A stretch of DNA of 64,000 nucleotides from Gracilaria gracilis (taxonomy: Eukaryota > Rhodophyta > Florideophyceae > Gracilariales > Gracilariaceae), in NCBI GenBank assembly GCA_030374805.1, contig JARGSG010000015.1, positions 124,001 to 188,000 of the forward strand. The letters are read 5' to 3'. The notes beneath the pieces are model-generated. The model was not told the DNA's origin. It ran no database searches and saw only the letters and a list, made by a program, of their open reading frames with translations. The translations under genes were made by a program, and so were the position numbers. Numbering within the stretch: the first letter of the stretch is position 1; every line of letters starts with the position of its first letter. Positions 51,833 to 61,884 of the stretch are shown piece by piece.

Positions 51833-52155
51833 TAAACACCGGGACGGTAAAACGCTACCCGTTGGCGCCACTTCCAGTCTTGCGTTCCCATTGGCATCAC
51901 GACATCCGAGGCATTGATTGGTATTAACACGTCACCACTCGCATCCAACACAACCTCCATGCCTTTCGCGACTTCTGGGGCTACTGCATGAACAACCATG
52001 ATGCCGCCGTCTGCCGGCACGACATGACGAAGGAATGATGGCCGGTTCTGGCTTACATCGACGCCATCGATCCCAGCGTCTCCGGCCAGCACCAAGTTCG
52101 CAATAAACGCACCGTCCGGCTCCCGTACACCCTTATGCGCACGCGTGAAGCCAAA
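51832..52155 (-). CDS. partial ORF interrupted by the MITE
   Basis: After a stop at 52156, the minus strand is open for about 105 codons with a protein-like sequence (GVREPDGAFIANLVLAGDAG, FLRHVVPADGGIMVVHAVAP, MEVVLDASGDVLIPINASDV). Its stop codon TAG is made by the MITE end. Without the MITE the frame would continue only four codons to a TGA near 51311. No ATG lies at its head. Family not recognised; it may be the tail of a transposon or host gene whose front is lost. Confidence 0.3.
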   Translation of the reverse strand, partial: FGFTRAHKGVREPDGAFIANLVLAGDAGIDGVDVSQNRPSFLRHVVPADGGIMVVHAVAPEVAKGMEVVLDASGDVLIPINASDVVMPMGTQDWKWRQRVAFYRPGV

Positions 52156-53184
52156 TTACATTGCCTGTACTGCAGTGACGGACGACGTCTCACGATGTAG
52201 ACGGAAGCCCACGTCCTTGCGCGAGAAGCGGAATTCCCTGCTCTGTACATACAGAGAATCCGGTAGAGCTTAGTGCCGAAACTAGTCAATAGTGTAGCAA
52301 ACCCCCGACGATGTCAAAAGCCCAGTACTGTACCATATGCAAGTGGCGTTCCATTGCTGCCTCTCATTGTTGGCCAACACGGATGGAGACAGTCGGGGCA
52401 TTCTCTTACTAATGTTACAGACACCAACTGTTCATCATACAAAGTGTCTCAACCAGAAACATTTTCGTTTCAAAAACGACAATCTTCGTCCAACTCCGAA
52501 TGTGGAGCAGAGGGAAGAGGGAGGCGCAGAGAGTTTGTGGCCTCAAGTTCGCGTTCTGTAGCGAGGGGGTCGACTTGTCACTAGGGGACAAGCCACAGTT
52601 TCCTTGTGATGTAGCCACGCTATTAATTATTAACTGCTGTACGCTTGTCTTCTGTCTTCCTCCAGCACGACACCGAATTTGTATGAGTTCTATCGAAAAT
52701 CGAGTGAGGATAACGGGGCACGAGACAGCGTAATCTGGACCCGAGCAGAAGGCGAGGGGCAGATTGCTGTCGAGTGCCTTGTTATCCTCACTTGATTTTC
52801 GATATAACGCGCCTATCGGACTGTGCGCCACACGCGATGTTTCCGTGTCTCATACACGGACTCACAGAATGGATTCTGGTTCAGGGCATCCACTCTGCGA
52901 GTGTTTCTCTACAAACCGATGCATTTTGCATGGTTTGGAAGACGTCCTTGATGATGTCGGCGGCGTTTTACCCGACATAAGTGAAGACCCTCTCACGCTG
53001 ACTCCCGGATTTGGACCAACACCAGAGTTGGAACTGCCAGGAGCATTGTGAGCAGTGCGAAGCGTGCTACGAAGGTAGGAGCGCAATGCGAGCGGAGCAA
53101 AGCCAGCAATGTATAACGAGCTGCAAATTGAAGGTATCGTTATCACAATTGTCCCGAACTGGTTATCACACCGTAAGGAGTGTG
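52156..53184. other. intergenic with short inverted repeats
   Basis: No firm gene. A plus-strand ATG frame at 52868-53051 (MDSGSGHPLCECFSTNRCIL, 60 codons) is acidic and Leu/Pro-rich at its end and could be a small exon. The inverted repeat 52691-52804 is listed separately. Near the right end lies the palindromic cluster GGTTATCACAC...GTGTGATAAC that the retrotransposon entered. Confidence 0.4.
52691..52804. repeat. inverted repeat, 24-bp arms
   Basis: TATCGAAAATCGAGTGAGGA-TAAC (52691-52714) pairs with GTTATCCTCACTTGATTTTCG-ATA (52781-52804) with one mismatch, enclosing 66 bp. Could be a very small MITE or a hairpin. Confidence 0.8.
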
Positions 53185-53189
53185 ATAAC

Positions 53190-54031
53190 TGTGGCACGTG
53201 TTTCCGTGCAGCGTGTGCGGTGCACGTGTTGGACACAAGTGTAATTCTACAAGTTTCTCTACTTGGATATTTTATGGATATTTTAGTTTTCTACGCATGG
53301 TGCACGGGAGTGAACCGCATGGTCCTCGCCGGCTCCCCCTGTCTACTTAAGCGCCACTGCCTCCGCGGTGAGTGGCAGAGACGGGGGATATGTTGCAGTA
53401 GTGACCAGCTCATTGGTTATCGAAAGTAGAAATGCGTTTAGAGTCTAGTTTTGAAGGTTCAATTGCGTATAAAAGGGCCGAGTTGGTCGCCCCCTGACCA
53501 ACTCAGGCCAGACCACTTCCCCTTTCTCGACGACCCCCCACCATCCTTCACAGCAAACTCTGTCTTGCTCCCTTTTGTCGTTTCTCTCCCCCTTTTCAGC
53601 CTTTTCTTCCCCCCTTGGCGGTTGGTCTCCCGCTTTCTCCCGACGAGGGTCTGAATTGCAATACCCCTTGTTTGGGTCTGTCTTGTGCTCCAGCCTTAGA
53701 AGTGTCGTTCCCCGCAAGTGACCTACGTTTGGTCCTGCAAGAGGGAGCTTCTGCTTTTCTGTTGTCGTTTCGTGTCTGTTCCTGCCAGCACTAGACCTAT
53801 AGTTTTGGTCGTGCTGTGGCTTCTACTTGCTACACGTCTCAGCTTCGTCGTTGCTACTTTGTGCACTTTGTGTGTTTACTACGGACTCTTGCCTACTATC
53901 GCTACGCAGCGTGTTGGGCTGGTACTCTCGAGAGCACTTTCCGTTGTGTCCCCTTTACTTTGTGTTTGTGTCCCCCCGCCCTTGGGTTTGTCATCACCCG
54001 CACCATTTCTTCTACCAAAATGGTGTTCTCA
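53190..54031 (+). repeat. 5' LTR
   Basis: 842 bp, TG...CA. Carries a TATAAAAGG box at 53468-53476 followed by a pyrimidine-rich leader, so the U3/R border probably lies about 30 bp further on, near 53500. Confidence 0.95.
53468..53476 (+). promoter_or_regulatory. TATA box of the LTR promoter
   Basis: TATAAAAGG, repeated at 58627-58635 in the 3' LTR. The sequence after it is rich in CT, as for an initiator. Confidence 0.7.
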
Positions 54032-57000
54032 TGGTACTCTCGAGGAAGGAGTAACGCTATTCCTTCCTCTGGAGTTTCGTCTTTTGACGGTTCCAACGTC
54101 GATATCCGGAAGTTCTTCTTCTTCTACGAGAATGTTGCCTCCCGTGGAAAGTCTGACGAAGAACGTGCAATTGAATTTCTAGGATTTCTCGAAGGAGAGG
54201 CCTTTGAGTTCTACTACGAACAGTTTTCGTCCGATGGTGTCCTCAACAATGCTGCATCCGACTATGCCGCCGTGAAGCGCGCGTTTTTGGATAAATTTGG
54301 CGTCGAGGAGGAGCCTGAGGAACATATTCGTCGCGCTGCATCCGCGCGTCTGGATTATGGGGACCTTCTTGGTTCCTTGAAGAAGATGGATGCAACTTTG
54401 GAGAAAGCCGGGTTCAATTCGAAAGCCCGGTTTGGTCTCCTCCGCCGTGCCGTCATGGAGTACGCCGACCTCGCAAAATTCGTTGTGTTCCGCGGCTCTC
54501 ACGACTACGAGTCACTGAAGGCACTGGTGAAGGACTTTGTGGCCGGTAGGAACGTGTTGGAGTCCCACGGGGCTCTTCATGTCCTGCCAGCGCCGAAGAA
54601 GGTTATGCAGAGGCCGAAACAGGGCGATCCGTCGCCTCCTCTGCAGAACAAGGTCGATCTTCTGGCAGAGCAGCTCTCCCAGCTTACACTGATGATGAAG
54701 AAGACGCAGGCCCCACCTCAGAGGAGTGACGACGATCGCGAGCGCACTTGTGCGTATTGTCGTCAACCAGGCCACTGGGCGACGCGCTGCAGTCTCAATC
54801 CGCACCGCAATACCCGTTGTGAACGTTGCGGGAAGATGGGTCATGCAATCGCCACCTGCTGGTCTCGTGACCCCGCTTACGATCGCCGACCCCCCGTTGG
54901 AGCTCCTCGTAGTGAGTCGGCAGCCGAAGACCGTCTCAGACAGGGCAATAGTGGTGGCCAGCAGGCTGGGCAGCCAAGTCAAGTCTCCGTTGTGACTGAG
55001 GGCTATGATGCTGATGACGAGGTGGTGGCAGCCACGAAGCGCACCGCCGAGGGCGTTGCTCTCCCGAAGCAGCAAAGAACCGCCGACCACATTGGCATTC
55101 AGTCGTTGCTTAACCCGTCGCAGCCGGCTGTACGGAAGCAACTTGGCCGCTTTAGGCCAACAGGAGCCCCTAGGTCTTCTCAGAAGTCCCGGAAGCCGAC
55201 AGCGAGGAAGTCTTCGAATCGCGCTAAGCTTCAAGAGCATTCTGGCAAGTACAACTTGCTGGAGGAGTTAGCCAACGCGCCAACTGGTCTCACTTTTGGT
55301 CAGCTGGTTCGTGGCGATGCTGATGATGCCAAGAAGGACATTCGCCGCATCTTGTCTGGAAAGGCATCCCCGCGTCGAGTAACGTTCGCCGAGACCTCCA
55401 TGAAGGGAGCACGCCTTAAAGTGGTCCCAGTGAAGGTGTATGGGACTCCCGCACAGGCTCTTCTGGATTCCGGGGCAATCCCCAATCTCATGTCTTCTGA
55501 GCTGGCCGAGAGGCTTTCGTTGAAGCCCAAGCCCACTGATCGTCAGATTCGCGTGGCGAACGGCGACGTCGCACTGGTTCGCGGCACGCTCCGTGATGTT
55601 CCTGTCATTTTTGATTCTGTGAGAGTCCCGCTCGAATTTCTGGTCATCGAAAGGCCCCCATTTGACCTCATCATCGGCTTTCCCACCTTGGAGGCGATGC
55701 AAGCCTGCATCGATATCAGCACACAGGAGGTGAAGATGGTATATGATGGCTCGCCAATCCTACTCGGACTAGATTACGAGCGCGCTGGGATCGACGAGTT
55801 TGTGCCAATTTCTGGCACAGATAGTGAGGACTTTACATCAGATTCCGATGAAGAGAGGTATGGGCTCCCCTCCGAAGGAGATAGTCTGTTCGCCTCAATG
55901 GAGGAGGACGAGGTTTTCTTCGATGGACACGCTTTGGGCCCAGAGGTCACCCTCGTCACGTTGGGAGGTGATCGCCCGACTATGAACCCAGATGGGTCTC
56001 ACGACTCTGATCATGACAATCAAGAAGAGCAAGTCGGTGACACTAGTCAAGATCCCGAGTCCCGGGCCGCGGAGCTGGTTGGTTTGCGTCAGGTTGGTGC
56101 TCGTGCTCCGCCTCCGCCACCCTTGACAACCGGCGAACGTGCCCTGGAGCAATTGCGTGATCTCGCTATCAACGACAACAGGCGCTACGAGGACGCAGAA
56201 GCCACAGAAGATGAAGATGAGTCCGATGAAGAAGATGAAGATGAAGGTGAAGATGAAGATGAAGATGAAGATGATGATGATGAAGATACCGAAGACGAAG
56301 TTGGTGAGGTTAACCCAGCCTTGCACGTGCCGTTTGAGCCACACCCGGTTGTGTTCGAAGACCCTGGTCTAACAGTCCCGATCCGCAACGAGGTTCTTCT
56401 TCTCCCACGCCGAGATGAGGAGGAGCCAGATTGCCAAGACGTTCTCTACATCAAGGTCAAAAGGCGTCACTTAGGTCACCCCGGTGCCCCCTTTCCTTCG
56501 GTCACGACGGACAGTTTGCCTTTCGGGGCTGAAGGTGAGCTCCTCCAGGATGATTTTGGGGGCATGAACATCTACTTCCCCCAGAATCAGATATCGGCCC
56601 CAGTCGAGTACCACATCCCAGGAGGAAATGGTGCTTCCAGCGGTTCCCGAGACTTCAATGGAGTTCAGAACGGTTTTCAGACTTCCGAGGACGGCCCTGC
56701 TTCACCCGGTCAAGGACGGAACGGAAGAGAAACCCCTGCAGTGCCCCATGGTCTTGTGCTTGCCTCTGAGAGTGATGTCTGCGTAGCACACGGAGTGGAG
56801 TACTTTCTTCAGGACACCATTGCCAGTGATGAACATGGGCGCGCCTTCGATCGCCGAGACTTCCCCCCAGACACCGACCAGAAGCAGGTCATTCTTGATC
56901 GTTTGTCGCATCTCCCCGGGACGGTTCAGCAGAAGCTTTTCTCAGTTCTCTGTGCCACAGACATTGTGGCATGGTCCCTCTATGACCTCCGGCCTTCTGG

Positions 57001-58282
57001 TGTGCCCGTCTTGCACGACTTCGAGATTACCGACAATACTCCAATCCGATCACGTCTCCGTCGACTCCCACCAAAGCATGACGAGGTGGTCCGAAAGGAG
57101 GTTGACAAGATGCTCGCTGCTGGGATCGTGCGTCCATGCTCGTCCGCCTGGTCCTTCCCCGTTGTCATCGCCACGAAGAAGGATGGAAAACCAAGGTTCT
57201 GCGTCGACTACAGAGCCTTGAATCAGATCATGAAACCAGATCGTTGGCCACTCCCCCACATGGATCAGATCTTCGATGACCTTGGCGGTTGTTCGTTCTT
57301 CACGACGCTGGATTTGTTCTCTGGATACTGGCAGATCGGCATGTCGCCCCGTTGCAAAGAGATGACCACTTTCGTCTGTCGGCAAGGGACCTTCCAGTTT
57401 GAGGTCATGCCCTTTGGCCTGATGAATGCCCCATCGACTTTCCAAAGGTTGATGGACTCCATTCTCGGTCGCAATGCCTTTGCACGTGTGTACATTGACG
57501 ATGTGGTCATATTCTCGAAGACCATGGAGGAGCATGTCCACCACGTGTCGGAAGTGCTGAAGCTCATCACCTTGCATGGGCTGAAGCTGAAGATCAGCAA
57601 GTGCGACTTCGCTCAGCCCAAGATTCACCTTCTGGGGCACGTCATCGAGGCTAGTGGAGTGTCCGTGGACATGAAGAAGATTGAAGCGATTCAGGATGCC
57701 CCTCTACCTTCGACGACCACTGAGCTTAGGAGTTTCCTGGGCCTTGCGAGCTACTACAGGCGTTTCATCAAAGGGTTTTCACAGACCTCCGCGCCCCTTC
57801 ACGCCGCCACCACAGGCAAGAAGAGGCTGGAGTTCACCCCCGAGATGAGAGAAGCGTTTGAGGAGTTGAAGAGGAAGCTTGTTTCCCCCCCGGTTCTCGC
57901 TTTCCCGGACTTTGATGCCTCTTTTCGTGTCGAGACAGATGCCTCCACCCGGTCTTTGGGGGCTGTCCTGACTCAAAAGAAGGAGGATGGAATGTTCCAC
58001 CCGGTTCAGTACGCAAGCAGAACTATGAACAAGTCTGAGCAGAACTACTCGGTATGCGAGAAGGAGGCCTTGGCAGTCGTTTTTGCCCTGAAGAAGTTTC
58101 GCATCTACCTTCTTGGATCGAAGCCATTCCAGTTGGAGACCGATCATCAGGCCCTGAGGTATCGCTTCCAGAAGAAGGACGTACGTGGACGCCACACCCG
58201 TTGGTTGGATCTTTTCGCCGGGTACGAATTCGAGATCGTGTACTGTTCTGGGACTGGCGTTTTTGACACATCCGTGAAGTAA
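54020..58282 (+). CDS. Gag-protease-RT-RNase H polyprotein (1,420 aa)
   Basis: The first ATG (MVFSWYSRGRSNAIPSSG) lies inside the last 12 bp of the LTR and the frame crosses the primer-binding region. Order by residue: capsid-like Gag helices (about 20-185, with LDKFGVEEEPEEHIRRA), two CX2CX4HX4C zinc knuckles (CAYCRQPGHWATRC and CERCGKMGHAIATC, about 243-282), the protease active site ALLDSGAIPNLMS (about 480), a highly acidic Asp/Glu run (about 717-765), RT with KDGKPRFCVDYRALNQI, TLDLFSGYWQIGM, MPFGLMNAPSTFQRLMD and the catalytic YIDDVVIFS (about 1157), and RNase H with VETDASTRSLGAVLTQ, KEALAVVFALKKFR and ETDHQALRY. The usual terminal NxxADALSR is replaced by GTGVFDTSVK and a stop. No integrase follows. 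The frame has no stop, so it should be translatable. Confidence 0.93.
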   Translation: MVFSWYSRGRSNAIPSSGVSSFDGSNVDIRKFFFFYENVASRGKSDEERAIEFLGFLEGEAFEFYYEQFSSDGVLNNAASDYAAVKRAFLDKFGVEEEPEEHIRRAASARLDYGDLLGSLKKMDATLEKAGFNSKARFGLLRRAVMEYADLAKFVVFRGSHDYESLKALVKDFVAGRNVLESHGALHVLPAPKKVMQRPKQGDPSPPLQNKVDLLAEQLSQLTLMMKKTQAPPQRSDDDRERTCAYCRQPGHWATRCSLNPHRNTRCERCGKMGHAIATCWSRDPAYDRRPPVGAPRSESAAEDRLRQGNSGGQQAGQPSQVSVVTEGYDADDEVVAATKRTAEGVALPKQQRTADHIGIQSLLNPSQPAVRKQLGRFRPTGAPRSSQKSRKPTARKSSNRAKLQEHSGKYNLLEELANAPTGLTFGQLVRGDADDAKKDIRRILSGKASPRRVTFAETSMKGARLKVVPVKVYGTPAQALLDSGAIPNLMSSELAERLSLKPKPTDRQIRVANGDVALVRGTLRDVPVIFDSVRVPLEFLVIERPPFDLIIGFPTLEAMQACIDISTQEVKMVYDGSPILLGLDYERAGIDEFVPISGTDSEDFTSDSDEERYGLPSEGDSLFASMEEDEVFFDGHALGPEVTLVTLGGDRPTMNPDGSHDSDHDNQEEQVGDTSQDPESRAAELVGLRQVGARAPPPPPLTTGERALEQLRDLAINDNRRYEDAEATEDEDESDEEDEDEGEDEDEDEDDDDEDTEDEVGEVNPALHVPFEPHPVVFEDPGLTVPIRNEVLLLPRRDEEEPDCQDVLYIKVKRRHLGHPGAPFPSVTTDSLPFGAEGELLQDDFGGMNIYFPQNQISAPVEYHIPGGNGASSGSRDFNGVQNGFQTSEDGPASPGQGRNGRETPAVPHGLVLASESDVCVAHGVEYFLQDTIASDEHGRAFDRRDFPPDTDQKQVILDRLSHLPGTVQQKLFSVLCATDIVAWSLYDLRPSGVPVLHDFEITDNTPIRSRLRRLPPKHDEVVRKEVDKMLAAGIVRPCSSAWSFPVVIATKKDGKPRFCVDYRALNQIMKPDRWPLPHMDQIFDDLGGCSFFTTLDLFSGYWQIGMSPRCKEMTTFVCRQGTFQFEVMPFGLMNAPSTFQRLMDSILGRNAFARVYIDDVVIFSKTMEEHVHHVSEVLKLITLHGLKLKISKCDFAQPKIHLLGHVIEASGVSVDMKKIEAIQDAPLPSTTTELRSFLGLASYYRRFIKGFSQTSAPLHAATTGKKRLEFTPEMREAFEELKRKLVSPPVLAFPDFDASFRVETDASTRSLGAVLTQKKEDGMFHPVQYASRTMNKSEQNYSVCEKEALAVVFALKKFRIYLLGSKPFQLETDHQALRYRFQKKDVRGRHTRWLDLFAGYEFEIVYCSGTGVFDTSVK

Positions 58283-58348
58283 CTAGGACATGTCCCCGTT
58301 TCCCTTTTTCTTGGTCGCTCGGTGTTGCTCCCGCTGGGTTTGGGAGTG

Positions 58349-59191
58349 TGTGGCACGTGTTTCCGTGCAGCGTGTGCGGTGCACGTGTTGGACACAAGTG
58401 TAATTCTACAAGTTTCTCTACTTGGATATTTTATGGATATTTTAGTTTTCTACGCATGGTGCACGGGAGTGAACCGCATGGTCCTCGCCGGCTCCCCCTG
58501 TCTACTTAAGCGCCACTGCCTCCGCGGTGAGTGGCAGAGACGGGGGATATGTTGCAGTAGTGACCAGCTCATTGGTTATCGAAAGTAGAAATGCGTTTAG
58601 AGTCTAGTTTTGAAGGTTCAATTGCGTATAAAAGGGCCGAGTTGGTCGCCCCCTGACCAACTCAGGCCAGACCACTTCCCCTTTCTCGACGACCCCCCAC
58701 CATCCTTCACAGCAAACTCTGTCTTGCTCCCTTTTGTCGTTTCTCTCCCCCCTTTTCAGCCTTTTCTTCCCCCCTTGGCGGTTGGTCTCCCGCTTTCTCC
58801 CGACGAGGGTCTGAATTGCAATACCCCTTGTTTGGGTCTGTCTTGTGCTCCAGCCTTAGAAGTGTCGTTCCCCGCAAGTGACCTACGTTTGGTCCTGCAA
58901 GAGGGAGCTTCTGCTTTTCTGTTGTCGTTTCGTGTCTGTTCCTGCCAGCACTAGACCTATAGTTTTGGTCGTGCTGTGGCTTCTACTTGCTACACGTCTC
59001 AGCTTCGTCGTTGCTACTTTGTGCACTTTGTGTGTTTACTACGGACTCTTGCCTACTATCGCTACGCAGCGTGTTGGGCTGGTACTCTCGAGAGCACTTT
59101 CCGTTGTGTCCCCTTTACTTTGTGTTTGTGTCCCCCCGCCCTTGGGTTTGTCATCACCCGCACCATTTCTTCTACCAAAATGGTGTTCTCA
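58349..59191 (+). repeat. 3' LTR
   Basis: 843 bp, essentially identical to the 5' LTR. Preceded by GGGTTTGGGAG, a weak polypurine tract (58336-58346). Confidence 0.95.
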
Positions 59192-59196
59192 ATAAC

Positions 59197-60058
59197 CAAG
59201 GACCGCAGTGTGATAACCATGGACCGCCAGGTAATCACACTGCGTCCAGTTCGATAAGACCAACAATACGTTTCCAGCTGTTCAATTGCATGATAACTCA
59301 TTCAGAATTCTACCTTCGTACCCCAAGGATATATCCAATGCAAACCCTTAGAATCTGAGAATGGCCAGGCTTTCGAGATTGCTGCTTCGATGCGGAAACG
59401 CTGTCACCGTTCTGCGCGCATTCATGCTGGCTGTGGTACACCGGGTCTTGTTAAATACGTGTACCGTTGGTAGATCACGTAACAAACTGTGAAGATTTTT
59501 CCGCAATGTGTTGTAGGACTACTGCCTTTTTCTGCCAACTGAACAAATTTCATTAGCAAATGTATCCATTGGCACGTTCGAATGACGCGTGCCGTGCACG
59601 AGACAACTTCTACTATTACTCTCTCTTCCTGAGTACTTTTGACGCGGTACAACGGTACAGGTACTGAAACTCCACAAGTTGTAAAACCGCTAGAAAACGG
59701 TGAACGAGAGTTCTTGACAATGTGTTGAACGGTTAAAAAAAGAAAGGTTAACAAGGTAGCGTTCTTAATCCTCTTTCAAACAAGGACATGACAGGTCCTT
59801 GTTGAAACACGACGTGTAGCTCTACAGTTGTATGACCTTCTGCAATGGTCAAACAGGCTAAATCCTTCTTTGTTGTGGACAAAGGAGCAACGCAAAGCTC
59901 CCTCTAATCAGCAAGGCTTGCTATGACCTCAACAAGAGATATACAGCCGGCCCAGCTTAACCCAGTCTCTCTCCCTCCGTCTCTCTCTTTTGGTCAGTGC
60001 TAATTTTCTGGATTTCAAGCACGGCGGTAAGAAGAGGGTCTCCTAAGGAAGAACCTAA
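59197..60058. other. intergenic
   Basis: Begins with the rest of the palindromic target cluster (GCAGTGTGATAACC ... GGTAATCACACTGC, 59205-59250). Two GTACCGTTGG/CAACGGTAC words lie near 59461 and 59648. A 110-codon minus frame (59422-59754) is not recognised. From 59930 a CT-rich tract (CTCTCTCCCTCCGTCTCTCTC) precedes the next gene and is probably its 5' UTR. Confidence 0.5.
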
Positions 60059-61537
60059 ATGGCCAACTCAACAGTTTCTCAAGCTTTGGAACACAACTAT
60101 TGTTATCAGCCTGGAGTGAGTGAAACATGGGACGAGTGGGAGGTGCGTGGTTTTTACGAATATCTATTCAACGATGGGTTGAATCTGAACCTTGATGAAA
60201 ATTGGGTATCGGTTATCACTGCCCTCACAACGTCGCTTTCTATCATTTTCTTCTTGGATATCATGTATCGAGTGGTTGTTCGAGCCAAAACAGGTCGGGT
60301 AACGAAACAGATGGTTCTGAGGCGACACTACATGGACGTTTTCAGTAATCCTATATGTCTTTTCCTAACACTCATTGGAGGACTTCAGAAGAGGAAAAGG
60401 CCATCAGGTGACGTCACTTCTGAACAAATCACAAGGCCAAAAAGATCTATCAAGAAAAATTGTGTGCATGTGTGCATAGCTTTGTTAGGAATTTCTACCG
60501 TTCTCATTGAGTTGTTGTTCATCTTCTTGGCCACCAACCAGAATCGTGTACACAACGTGCGCCTTGAAAATGTTCCTACATTTGAATTTGAGGATAGAGG
60601 TTGTGACAGGCTTGACCCCCCTGTTTTCAACGGCTGCTCCAATCAAGGACCGGTGACTGAGAAAAATGGCTTCAGTTCAAGAGCCAGCTTACAAATATGT
60701 GATACATTCATTTTGGTACCGTCCCCAGCAGATGGAATTGAGGTCGGTCCTGGTCAGGCTGTACTTATCATTACGGCCTTAAGTGGAGGGCGCGTTGATC
60801 TCTGGATAAGGGAAACGAATCTAACGTACATTTCAATCATGAGACTGGAACTAGCGCTTGATAATGGCAGGTTCTATAGAGGCAATCACACCATCACGGA
60901 TGAACAGATAGTTTCCGCTGTGACACAACGACTGATGAGAACAAATGCTACAATTATTACTACCGCACCTTCAGTTCGTTCAAATAACTCAAACCTTGAC
61001 CAAAGGATGCATCGAGTTTTGTCAACTGCGTCTGGAGATGTACGATCTCAACATACAGTTCTTGCAAGATCTTCTGGGCCTGTGACTGCGTTGATTTGGG
61101 TTAATGTGACTAACATTGATCTAAAACATCCCAAGGCGCTTTTTGGGTACCATCTCGAGGATCCGCGGATACAAAACTATTTGTTTGGTGTAATGCGCTC
61201 GGTAATATTTCCCACTGGGAAAGGGCGTGGGAGTGTGCGGATTCAAGACAGAACAAAGTATTTAGATGAGGATACCACACCAATAGTGTACTACAACAGG
61301 CCGTGGATTGGTGTCGTGCCTAGCGTGATCATTTGTGGTACGCTTACAATTGTTTGGACTGTGCTTGTGGTTCTAGGTATACAAGATGGTGTGGACGCGC
61401 GATGGGCATGGAAAGAGTTGTTCTCAGACACATACAGGGTTGATGACATTGGAAACGGAACAGACGAGTTAAAATATTTGACATGGAGATGTGATAGCTT
61501 TGGGGATCAAAGCTTTGGGTTCACTCCAAGAATTTAG
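60059..61537 (+). CDS. multi-pass membrane protein, unknown family (492 aa)
   Basis: Intronless. Hydrophobic segments: WVSVITALTTSLSIIFFLDI (about 49-68), NPICLFLTLIGGL (about 98-110), VHVCIALLGISTVLIELLFI (about 138-157) and, near the C-terminus, GVVPSVIICGTLTIVWTVLV (about 428-447). Between the third and fourth lies a non-membrane region of about 270 residues with several N-x-T/S sites (NLT, NHT, NAT, NVT), and Cys residues at its start, so it is probably extracytoplasmic. The fifty-odd residues after the last segment are polar. Layout is similar to the gene at 62409, its neighbour on the same strand, so the pair may be diverged paralogues. Function unknown; a receptor or cell-surface protein is only a guess. 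Confidence 0.7.
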   Translation: MANSTVSQALEHNYCYQPGVSETWDEWEVRGFYEYLFNDGLNLNLDENWVSVITALTTSLSIIFFLDIMYRVVVRAKTGRVTKQMVLRRHYMDVFSNPICLFLTLIGGLQKRKRPSGDVTSEQITRPKRSIKKNCVHVCIALLGISTVLIELLFIFLATNQNRVHNVRLENVPTFEFEDRGCDRLDPPVFNGCSNQGPVTEKNGFSSRASLQICDTFILVPSPADGIEVGPGQAVLIITALSGGRVDLWIRETNLTYISIMRLELALDNGRFYRGNHTITDEQIVSAVTQRLMRTNATIITTAPSVRSNNSNLDQRMHRVLSTASGDVRSQHTVLARSSGPVTALIWVNVTNIDLKHPKALFGYHLEDPRIQNYLFGVMRSVIFPTGKGRGSVRIQDRTKYLDEDTTPIVYYNRPWIGVVPSVIICGTLTIVWTVLVVLGIQDGVDARWAWKELFSDTYRVDDIGNGTDELKYLTWRCDSFGDQSFGFTPRI

Positions 61538-61600
61538 CTGGTGGCTGAAGTATGATTTTCGTTGAACTCGGGTAGATACTGTACAACTGTACAGAACTTT

Positions 61601-61792
61601 GGGCAGCTGGTTGGCGCGTATGTTTTGCAAAGTTGGGGGAGGGGGACCGACAGAGGAGATGAACAAGGTGTTCACAACTTTCAATCCTCTTCGTCTCTGG
61701 TCATGTCGTTTGGGCTAAGCTGGTTGGCGCGCGCATTTTGCGAAGGGGGGCCGAAAGAGGAGAATATGAATAAGGCGTTTACAACTTCCAAT
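61601..61792 (+). repeat. tandem duplication of a ~110-bp unit
   Basis: CAGCTGGTTGGCGCG...GGAGATGAACAAGG...TTCACAACTTTCAAT (61601-61684) repeats imperfectly as AAGCTGGTTGGCGCG...GGAGAATATGAATAAGG...TTTACAACTTCCAAT (61712-61792). Confidence 0.75.
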
Positions 61793-61884
61793 GAAGGACT
61801 GGTATAAAACGATTTGTTGGAAGTTCCAACTTGGAACAGACCTTATTGTTGTGTACAGTATGACACTTTGGCATACCCATTGGG

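Larger units (their letters stand above)
53190..59191 (+). mobile_element. young Ty3/gypsy element without integrase (6.0 kb)
   Basis: LTRs of 842 and 843 bp (TGTGGCACG...GTTCTCA) differ, as read by eye, only by one C in a poly-C run. The target duplication ATAAC is perfect (53185-53189 and 59192-59196). Between them is a single uninterrupted polyprotein frame with Gag, protease, RT and RNase H but no integrase or chromodomain. It ends 67 bp before the 3' LTR. Structure and identity show a very recent insertion that must have used integrase supplied by another element. Confidence 0.95.

Noticed and set aside
53718..54182. 154-codon frame within the 5' LTR, hydrophobic in part
   Set aside because: It is an out-of-frame reading of the LTR leader, repeated in the 3' LTR, with no membrane-protein logic; the polyprotein frame explains the region.
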